From contig JASHOT010000210.1 of NCBI GenBank assembly GCA_030040965.1, positions 1 through 64,000 on the forward strand: a DNA stretch of 64,000 nucleotides, written 5' to 3'. The translations under genes and the position numbers were made by a program. The notes under the pieces are model-generated. The model made no database searches. It saw only the letters and a list, made by a program, of their open reading frames with translations, and was not told the DNA's origin. Below, in pieces: positions 17,295-24,768 of the stretch. The DNA is from Candidatus Sulfotelmatobacter sp. (lineage in GTDB: Bacteria > Acidobacteriota > Terriglobia > Terriglobales > Acidobacteriaceae). How positions within the stretch are numbered: the stretch's first letter is position 1; the number at the start of each line of letters is the position of its first letter.

Positions 17295-18818
17295 ATGAGA
17301 TCAACTGGAAATGTGAAGAGTGCTTGCATCGTGGCTGCATTTTTCGTGGCGGTGACCGCGAGTTCTGCGGCGCAGACTTTCACGTATAAAGCCTTCAACG
17401 GAAAGAACGGTGGAAATCCGCAGGTACCGCCGGTGCAGGGTTTGAATGGGAATCTCTTTGGAACGACGGGCGGCGGGGGTGCGTACGGATATGGGACGGT
17501 CTATGAGCAGCAGGCCGACGGCAAGCTGACCACGCTCTACAGCTTCTGTTCGCAGGCGAACTGCGCCGACGGAGCTTATCCGTATGGATTGGTGCTGGCG
17601 GCGAATGGAAATTTCTATGGCACGACTGGAGGCGGAGGAGCGAATTCGAACTCCGCAATCTGCAAGACTGGTTGTGGAACGGTTTTTGAAATTACGCCCG
17701 CGGGCAAATTCACCTCACTTTACAGTTTTTGTGCTCAGGCGAGCTGCTCTGACGGCGCCGTGCCGTTTGGCACGCTGGCGCAAGGCGTGAACGGAAACTT
17801 CTATGGCACGACGTTTCAGGGCGGAAATTGCGGAGGATTATGCGGCACGATTTTCGAAATCACGGCTGCGGGCAAGTTGAGCACACTGTACAGCTTCTGT
17901 CCGGGGGAGACGACGTGCCCCGATGGCGACCAACCGGTGGCCGGACTGGTGCTCGGCACCGACGGAAATTTTTATGGAACCGCGGGCTTTGGCGGCCTCA
18001 ACTCGTATCAGGTTTCGAGCGGATATGGCACAGCGTTCAAAATCAGTCCGCAAGGCCACTACACAACGATGCACCAGTTTTGCTCGTTAAGTGAATGCGA
18101 GGATGGATGGTATCCGAAGGCGGGATTGGTTCAGGGCGCGGACGGGAATTTTTATGGAGTGACGTACGGCGGCGGCGCGTATGACCAGGGCGTGCTGTGG
18201 CGGTTCTCGCGCGATGGAGCGTTTGATGTGCTCTATACGTTTTGCCAGGGGACGACCGGTTGTGCAAATACGGACGGGAACGATCCGTCGTCGCCGTTGA
18301 TTCAGGCGCAGGACGGAAACTTTTACAGCACGACGTATCAGGGCGGTGCGAACACTGCCGGCGTCGTTTTCGAATACAGTCTGACCGGTGGAGTAAGCGT
18401 TCTCTACAGCTTCTGCAGCGTGGAACCGTACTGCAAAGATGGCGAGGGTCCGACTTCCGGGCTGATGGAAGCTACGGATGGCACGTTGTACGGGACTGTA
18501 GTGGATGGCGGGCCGGCGCATAACGGGTGCTTTTCGGGAGGATCGTGCGGGACGCTGTACTCGCTGGCGACGGGGCTGGGGCCGTTTGTCGAGTCCAATC
18601 CGGTTTTTGGGAAGGCGGGATACACGATCAATATTCTCGGAAACAATCTCACCGGAACAACGAGCGTAACGTTCAACGGAGTGGCGGCAGAATTCACGGT
18701 GGTGTCCGGCGCCTATATCAAGGCGACGGTGCCGAGCGGCGCCACGACGGGGACGATTTCAGTCGTGACGCCGACGGCAACACTGAACAGCAATGTAGCG
18801 TTTCAGGTGGTGGAGTAG
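17295..18818 (+). CDS. GloVer repeat protein 3
   Basis: The 507-aa paralogue has a signal peptide (TASSAAQ), seven units and a TIG-like domain. Unit 6 is followed by CSVEPYCKDG, a variant spacing of the loop cysteines. The start follows CGGAGGAACG. Only 48 bases separate it from gene 2, the tightest spacing in the array, so those two are probably co-transcribed. Its last 150 bases are unusually similar to the end of the fifth, frameshifted gene. Confidence 0.92.
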   Translation: MRSTGNVKSACIVAAFFVAVTASSAAQTFTYKAFNGKNGGNPQVPPVQGLNGNLFGTTGGGGAYGYGTVYEQQADGKLTTLYSFCSQANCADGAYPYGLVLAANGNFYGTTGGGGANSNSAICKTGCGTVFEITPAGKFTSLYSFCAQASCSDGAVPFGTLAQGVNGNFYGTTFQGGNCGGLCGTIFEITAAGKLSTLYSFCPGETTCPDGDQPVAGLVLGTDGNFYGTAGFGGLNSYQVSSGYGTAFKISPQGHYTTMHQFCSLSECEDGWYPKAGLVQGADGNFYGVTYGGGAYDQGVLWRFSRDGAFDVLYTFCQGTTGCANTDGNDPSSPLIQAQDGNFYSTTYQGGANTAGVVFEYSLTGGVSVLYSFCSVEPYCKDGEGPTSGLMEATDGTLYGTVVDGGPAHNGCFSGGSCGTLYSLATGLGPFVESNPVFGKAGYTINILGNNLTGTTSVTFNGVAAEFTVVSGAYIKATVPSGATTGTISVVTPTATLNSNVAFQVVE

Positions 18819-18953
18819 TTAGTCCGCGCCAAGCTGAAGCCGGGCCCCACCGCACCCGCGATCACTGCACGGTCTGGGGACGGCCGGGCTTGAGTGGGGC
18901 AAGACCGGCCGGGAACAAAATAGTTCGAAAAGGAAATCAGAAGAGGAGCAAAC

Positions 18954-20423
18954 ATGCAAGCGCATCGGTTGATCGGAGTCGTCCGGGTGATGGCTATATT
19001 CTGCGCTGCGACGGCGATTGGGGCGTCTGCGCAAACCTTCACCACGCTGGTGAATTTTCACGGGACCAATGGCCAACATCCCCAGGCCGCAATGGTGCAG
19101 GGCACCGACGGAAATCTCTATGGACTCACTTCCGGGGGCGGAGATGTAAGCCCGGGAGGCACGGTGTTCAGAATGACGCCCGCGGGTGAGTTAACGACGA
19201 TTTACTCTTTTTGCTCGCTGGCGAACTGCGCCGATGGCTCCGGCCCCGACCAATTGCTGCTGGCCGCCGACGGAAATTTCTACGGAACCACGGGAAGCGG
19301 CGGAGTTAACTGTCAGGATCTGGTCAATCCAGGTTGCGGCACGGTCTTCAAACTCACCCCCGCGGGCGCTCTGACCACGCTTTACAGTTTCTGCAGCCAG
19401 GCGAACTGCGCCGACGGCTGGGTTCCGAATTCGCTGGTGCAGGGTGCTGACGGAAATTTTTATGGGATCACGGGCGCGGGGGGAGTCGGCTACCCCAACG
19501 GTTTCGGCACGGTATTCAAGATCACGGCGGCCGGCGTGCTCACCATCCTTCACGACTTTTGCTCTGATGTCGAAAATGGAAACTGCGCAGACGGGAATCT
19601 CCCTCAGTCCTTAATGCTTGCCACCAATGGGAACTTCTACGGCATCGCTTCTGAGGGCGGGCCCGACGATTGCGGCGAGGTCTTCGAAATCACTCCCGCG
19701 GGCGCGCTGAGTATTGTCTATGGCTTCGAAGCCGGCGCGGGCTGCGGTGACGACAGCGGCCTGCTTCAGGCAAGCGATGGAAACTTCTACGGCACCAGCG
19801 GCGAAGGCGGAGCACACCGCAAGGGGGTGGTTTTCAAGCTGACGCCGTCAGGCGGGTTCTCGGTGCTTTATGCCTTCTGCGCGCTGGCGAACTGTGCGGA
19901 CGGGGAAAATCCAAATGCACTGGTGCAGGGCACCGATGGAAACTTCTACGGGACGACCCACGGAGTACTGGCGGGATCGCGGACAACCGATGGGACGGTT
20001 TTTCAGCTCACCCCAACCGGAACGCTGACGACGCTGCACACGTTCGACTTTACCGACGGCGCCTGGCCGGCCGCTCCGCTGGTGCAGGCCACAAATGGGA
20101 TCTTCTATGGGTCGACCACCTTTGGTGGCGCATCCAGCTGCGATGCGAGCTGCGGCACCCTCTTCAGCGAATCGATGGGCCTCACCCCGTTCGTGGAAGC
20201 CAGCCCGAATTTCGGCGCAGTCGGGCGCGTCGTGAACATCCTGGGAAACAACCTGAAGGGAACAACCAGCGTGACCTTTAACGGAGTATCGGCTACGTTT
20301 AAGGTCGTCTCGTCCAGCTATAGCAAGGCGGAAGTGCCGACGGGCGCGACGAGTGGAACGATTGAAGTGGTGACGCCGACGGGAACATTGGACAGCAATG
20401 TGGGGTTCCAAGTATTGCAATAA
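18954..20423 (+). CDS. GloVer repeat protein 4
   Basis: The 489-aa paralogue begins MQAHRLIGVVRVMAIFCAATAIGASAQ, a signal peptide, followed by seven units and a TIG-like end (NNLKGTTSVTFNGVSATFKVV). Units 4 and 6 lack the loop cysteines (YGFEAGAGCGDD, LHTFDFTDG). The start follows AGAGGAGCAAAC. The gap of 135 bases before it has no gene. Confidence 0.92.
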   Translation: MQAHRLIGVVRVMAIFCAATAIGASAQTFTTLVNFHGTNGQHPQAAMVQGTDGNLYGLTSGGGDVSPGGTVFRMTPAGELTTIYSFCSLANCADGSGPDQLLLAADGNFYGTTGSGGVNCQDLVNPGCGTVFKLTPAGALTTLYSFCSQANCADGWVPNSLVQGADGNFYGITGAGGVGYPNGFGTVFKITAAGVLTILHDFCSDVENGNCADGNLPQSLMLATNGNFYGIASEGGPDDCGEVFEITPAGALSIVYGFEAGAGCGDDSGLLQASDGNFYGTSGEGGAHRKGVVFKLTPSGGFSVLYAFCALANCADGENPNALVQGTDGNFYGTTHGVLAGSRTTDGTVFQLTPTGTLTTLHTFDFTDGAWPAAPLVQATNGIFYGSTTFGGASSCDASCGTLFSESMGLTPFVEASPNFGAVGRVVNILGNNLKGTTSVTFNGVSATFKVVSSSYSKAEVPTGATSGTIEVVTPTGTLDSNVGFQVLQ

Positions 20424-20516
20424 TCGCAGCGCGGAATGGGAAGTTGTTTTTGTGCCGGCGGCTTCCCGCGATTCTGCCAGTTCGATCTAACTGTGGCGAA
20501 AGCCCTTGAGGATTTC

Positions 20517-22013
20517 ATGATGATGCCTCGACTCGAAAAAGCTACTTTTTTGTTGACTGTGTTTTGCGTGGCATCTGCGCTTGCTGCGCGCGCTCAAACC
20601 GTCAGCACGATTTTGACTTTCACTTCTTCGACTGGTGGCAACGCTAACGCGCTTACCCAGGGCACCAACGGTAATTTCTATGGAACCGCTGAGCAGTACG
20701 GGAAAAACATGTCCGGCACAGCTTATGAAATGGCGCCTGCCGGAAATCTGACTGAGGTTTACAGCTTTTGCTCTCAGCCCAATTGCGCCGACGGAGGAGG
20801 GCCGGTGGCACCGCTACTGTTGGCCGGCGACGGAAACTTTTACGGAACCACGAATGGCGCAACCGTCGGCCTGCCTGGAACTGTCTTCAAGGTCGGCACC
20901 GGCGGCCAGCTGACGACGCTGTACAGTTTTTGTTCGCTGCCTAATTGCGCTGATGGGTCCAATTCCACGGTGTTGGTGGAAGGCCGTGACGGGAACCTGT
21001 ACGGCATAACCGCGGCGGGAGACACGGGCAACCACTGCAACAACGGTAATTCCGGCTGCGGGACGTTTTTCAAAATTACGAAAACAGGAGCGCTTACGAC
21101 GCTGCATAATTTTTGTACCTTCAAAACCTGTGCGGATGGCTCTTTCCCCGGCACCCTGATGCTGGCCACGGATGGCACTTTCTACGGAACTGCCTTGGAG
21201 GGCGGAACCAGCAGCGCTTGCGGAATTTTTGGCTGCGGCGTGCTTTTCCGTATGAAGGCGGAGGGAACGTTGCTGCTGGCGTATTCATTTAGCAGTGCGC
21301 TCGGATCTGAACCGAATGGTGTGATCGAGGGATCCGACGGAAATTTCTATGGCACGACGCTTATCGGTGGCGCCAATGATCAGGGCATCGTGTTCCAATA
21401 CACTTCGAGCGGAACCCTGAACGATTTGCACGATTTTTGCGGTACCTCCCGGCTGCGCCGACGGCGCCAACCCGGGGGCAGGGTTGGTGCAGGGCACCGA
21501 CGGCAACTTCTACGGCACAACAAATGAGCTCGGCACGGGAACGATTTGCCCCACCGAGGGCGCGCTTTGCGGAACGATCTTCAAAATCACTTCCACGGGT
21601 GGGTTCGCCAGCCTTTACAACTTCTGCTCTCTGCCGGGATGCAGCGATGGAGGAGTACCGCTTTCTCAGTTGATGCAGGGCACCGATGGCGCATTTTACG
21701 GAACGACTTCTGAGGGAGGCAGTACGAGCTGCTCTTTTGGTTGTGGCACTGTTTTCAAATTGTCTGTGGGATTGGCGTCATTCGTTCAATCCACTCCTGC
21801 TTTCGGCAAAGTGGGGTACACAATTTCATTCTGGGGAACAATCTGACGGGGACGTCGAGTGTGACCTTCAACGGTGTGGCGGCAGAGTTCACGGTTGTGT
21901 CCGGCAGTTATATCAAGGCGACGGTGCCGAGCGGCGCCACGACCGGGACGATTTCAGTCGTGACGCCGACGGGAACGCTGAACAGCAATGTGGCGTTTCA
22001 GGTTTTGCCGTAG
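20517..22013 (+). pseudogene. GloVer repeat gene 5, two frameshifts
   Basis: Reading from the ATG at 20517 (GAGGATTTC upstream) gives a signal peptide and five units, then the frame breaks near 21441-21453. There the FC-to-C loop has 13 bases instead of 12, so there is one extra base in a C-rich run. The next frame holds units 6 and 7 up to about 21830, where one A appears missing before TTCTGGGG, and the TIG-like end resumes in the original frame to 22013. Restoring both indels gives a normal seven-unit paralogue of about 499 aa. It could be a young pseudogene or two base-call errors; the sequence alone cannot decide. Confidence 0.8.
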
Positions 22014-22102
22014 GTTCGTTTAATCCAGCTAAGTCTCTCGGCGCCTTCGTGAAAACACAGGGTCGACTTTCATCCTAGCGTGCAGCTGGACGCGAGGAAA
22101 CC

Positions 22103-23647
22103 ATGAGGAAAATGGAATTCGCCAGGATCGCATCCATCGTCGCTTTGTTCTGCACTGCAACCGCGGTGTCGGCATCTGCGCAGACATTCACCTCAATTTT
22201 CAGCTTCAACAGCAGGGACGGCGCCGGACCCAACAGCCCGCTCGTCCAAGGGTTCAACGGCAATCTCTATCAGACAACCACCGGCGGCGGGCAATCCAGC
22301 AATTGCCACTTCCAGATGGGCTGCGGAACGGTTTTTGAGATCACGCCGAGCGGGAAGTTGACCACGGTTTACAACTTCTGTTCGCTGGCGAAATGTGCCG
22401 ACGGCGGCAGCCCCGTCGCACCGTTGTCGCTGGGGAGCGAAGGAAGCTTTTACGGCACGACCTTCTACGGGGGCGCTAATAACAACCGGCAATACTGCAA
22501 TTCCCTGGGCTGCGGAACGGTTTTTAACGTCAGTGCAGGCAAGCTGACTACGCTCTACAACTTCTGCTCGCAATCGGGATGCGCTGACGGCTGGTCTGCG
22601 GCCGGCGTCATCCAGGCGGCGAATGGGAACCTCTACGGCACAACCAGCCAGGGAGGGGCCAATAGCAGCCATACCTGCGAGGACGGTTGTGGCACGTTCT
22701 TTGAGTTAACGCCGACCGGCAAGTTCACCACGCTTTACAACTTTTGCGCGCAAACCAACTGCGCCGATGGCGCGCTTCCCGTATCAGGCGTGGTGCAGGG
22801 CACGAACGGCAATTTCTACGGAGTCACTGAGAGTAGTGGCGCGTACGGCGCAGGAACGGTATTCGAAATAACCGCCGCCGGAAAGTTGACAGTCCTCCAT
22901 AGCTTCTGTGCTCAATCCGTGGGTGGAAGCTGCGTCGATGGATCCTCTCCGGTCGGACCGCTCATCCAGGCGAACGATGGAAATTTCTACGGAACAACAT
23001 ACCAAGGCGGGACGGGATTAAACGACGGCACGGTCTTCGCCATTACTGCGACCGGTCAGCTGACCACTCTTTACAGCTTTTGTTCTGTGACAAACTGCGA
23101 CGACGGAGCCGAACCCGTTTCGAAACTGGTACAAGGAGCGGATGGAAACTTTTACGGTACAACCACCCTGGGCGGGCACACTTCGCATTGCCTTTATGGG
23201 TGCGGTACTGCGTTTGAACTTACACCCGGCGGAGAACTGACCACCCTTTACAACTTTTGCGCTGAATCGGGCTGCCCGGATGGCCTATACCCGATCGCAA
23301 TGGCGCAATCCACAAATGGGATCTTTTACGGCACGACCGGACAGGGCGGTCTTAATGCCTGCTTCGGCGAGAGCTGTGGGACCATCTTCAGTTTGTCCAC
23401 AGGGCTGGGTGCATTCGTTCAACCGGCCGCCAGCTTTGGCAAAGTGGAGGCGCTCGTTCACATTATGGGAAACAACCTGACAGGCGCCACGAGCGTCACC
23501 TTTAACGGTGTACCGGCCTATTTTGACGCCGTTTCGAGCACACTCATCCAGGCAAAAGTTCCAACCGGCGCAACAACCGGCCCAATCCAGGTTACGACGC
23601 CGTCGGGAACGCTGAACAGCAATATGGCGTTTCAGGTTTTGCCGTAG
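22103..23647 (+). CDS. GloVer repeat protein 6
   Basis: The 514-aa paralogue is intact: a signal peptide (to VSASAQ), seven units with nearly all FC/C loop pairs kept, and a TIG-like end (NNLTGATSVTFNGVPAYFDAV) closing in NSNMAFQVLP. The start follows GAGGAAACC. It is the last complete copy before the array decays into a truncated one. Confidence 0.92.
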   Translation: MRKMEFARIASIVALFCTATAVSASAQTFTSIFSFNSRDGAGPNSPLVQGFNGNLYQTTTGGGQSSNCHFQMGCGTVFEITPSGKLTTVYNFCSLAKCADGGSPVAPLSLGSEGSFYGTTFYGGANNNRQYCNSLGCGTVFNVSAGKLTTLYNFCSQSGCADGWSAAGVIQAANGNLYGTTSQGGANSSHTCEDGCGTFFELTPTGKFTTLYNFCAQTNCADGALPVSGVVQGTNGNFYGVTESSGAYGAGTVFEITAAGKLTVLHSFCAQSVGGSCVDGSSPVGPLIQANDGNFYGTTYQGGTGLNDGTVFAITATGQLTTLYSFCSVTNCDDGAEPVSKLVQGADGNFYGTTTLGGHTSHCLYGCGTAFELTPGGELTTLYNFCAESGCPDGLYPIAMAQSTNGIFYGTTGQGGLNACFGESCGTIFSLSTGLGAFVQPAASFGKVEALVHIMGNNLTGATSVTFNGVPAYFDAVSSTLIQAKVPTGATTGPIQVTTPSGTLNSNMAFQVLP

Positions 23648-23719
23648 GAGGATTATCGTAGAAGCGCAATGTGTATTGGGCCCAGGTTCGCACTTTGCCT
23701 TCAGAATGTGGGGACCACT

Positions 23720-24056
23720 ATGAAAAAGACCGGATTGGTAAGGTCGGTTGTCGTTGTGTTCGCCTCTTGCGTGGCGGCGGCTTCCGCGCAGGCGCAAACA
23801 TACACGGCACTAGCCAGCTGGCAGCGATGCGCGAAGCGGACAACTTGTCCAAGGGCCGAACGGCGACTTTTATGGGGTCACGGAGTTCACCGGAGACGGG
23901 AGCTTTTGTAATCCCAGCGGCAGATGCGGCATGGTCTTCCAGGTCACACCGGAAGGAGCGTTCAGCACGCTCTACAACTTCTGCTCGCAGGCCAACTGTG
24001 CCGATGGGTCCGATCCGCAAGGTAGCCTTCTGGTGGTGAATGGCAATCTCTGCTGA
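23720..24056 (+). pseudogene. GloVer repeat gene 7, truncated and frameshifted
   Basis: The ATG at 23720 opens a signal peptide (MKKTGLVRSVVVVFASCVAA, cleavage near AQAQ). Two single-base losses follow, near 23818 and 23853. A second frame then gives one good unit (GDFYGVTEFTGDGSF, then MVFQVTPEGAFSTLYNFC) and stops at NGNLC-TGA, where paralogues continue NGNLYGTT. Six units and the TIG-like end are gone. The truncation abuts another broken gene on the opposite strand, which points to a deletion joining the two. Confidence 0.75.
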
Positions 24057-24192
24057 TGGCCGTCTTTGAAGGTGATGACCAGCGTTTTGGGCCCTATTGG
24101 AGCTTGTTCTGCCTCTTGTGCATAGGCAGAAGCGGCGCAGGCGGCGGCAATCAGGATTCCAGAGTTCAGACGGTCTTGATCAACTTAGGAAT
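24057..24192 (-). pseudogene. 5' remnant of a secreted-protein gene
   Basis: Read on the minus strand, a signal-peptide-like stretch (LNSGILIAAACAASAYAQ) is followed by LVITFKDGHQQRL, a beginning I associate with short secreted proteins of unknown function in Acidobacteriota. Upstream, the initiation region has AAAGGAG but an ATT where ATG is expected, and the frame shifts by one base before the signal peptide. The 3' end is missing where it meets the truncated GloVer gene. No function remains. Confidence 0.5.
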
Positions 24193-24281
24193 GGCGTTCT
24201 CCTTTCGGGACAGTCGATGCGAGCCTGATGATTCCAGTTGCACTTCGTCGTGGCCAAACGAGCTCCAGAAGAGCTTCTATG

Positions 24282-24749
24282 TTATGCCGCGGATGACTGC
24301 TTTAAATAAACCAACACTTCTTCGGCGTGGCCGTCTGGATTGACCTTCTGGAAAATGTGCTCAATTCTGCCGTCCGGCCCAATGACAAAGGTCGTCCGCG
24401 CTATACCCCATACTTTCTTACCGTACATGTTCTTTTCTTTCATCACGCCAAACATCCCGGCCACTTTCTTTTCGGCATCGGCGAGCAGAGTAAAGGGCAA
24501 CTTTTCCTTTTCCTGAAATTTCTTTTGGGCTGCTGGGGTATCGGCGGAGATGCCAAGCAGCACGGCGCCCGTCTTTTGAATCTTTCTATATGTATCGCGG
24601 AACCCGCGAGCCTCAACCGTTCAACCGGGAGTATTTGCCTTCGGGTAGAAAAACAAAATGACCGTCTTACCGCGAAAGTCCTTTAATCCGACTTCTTTGC
24701 CGTTCTCATCCTGCAAAGTGAACTCGGGAGCTTTATCATGGATATTCAT
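24282..24749 (-). CDS. PrxQ/Bcp peroxiredoxin with in-frame UGA at the catalytic cysteine (probable selenoprotein)
   Basis: Thiol peroxidase of the AhpC/TSA, Bcp/PrxQ branch, reducing H2O2 and organic peroxides in the cytoplasm. The frame from ATG 24749 (GGAG about 9 bases upstream) reads MNIHDKAPEFTLQDENGKEV ... FFYPKANTPG, then TGA at 24621-24623 as codon 43, then TVEARGFRDTYRKI and on to ...LVYLKQSSAA, 155 residues, the normal Bcp length. The TGA replaces exactly the peroxidatic Cys of TPGCT; no other stop or shift is present. A 6-bp hairpin with a GUU loop starts 11 bases after the TGA, as selenocysteine insertion requires. The usual Bcp resolving Cys, five residues on, is Arg. The alternative is a nonsense mutation; the hairpin and intact downstream frame argue against it. 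Confidence 0.85.
24595..24609 (-). promoter_or_regulatory. candidate bacterial SECIS hairpin
   Basis: On the coding strand UCGCGG-GUU-CCGCGA forms six consecutive pairs with a three-base loop whose first base is G. The loop starts 17 bases after the UGA codon. Known bacterial SECIS elements have a small loop with a G among the first two bases, about 16-37 bases after UGA. The fit is direct; activity needs SelB in the genome. Confidence 0.65.
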
Positions 24750-24768
24750 GGGGATCTCTCCAGGCCAA

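Noticed and set aside
13997-24056. GloVer repeat array as a CRISPR or DNA-level satellite
   Set aside because: The periodicity is at protein level, units differ in sequence and length, and they lie within long reading frames.
24282-24749. Peroxiredoxin as a simple pseudogene
   Set aside because: The only defect is UGA at the exact catalytic codon, with a hairpin at the right distance and an intact rest; a random nonsense mutation is less likely, although not excluded.
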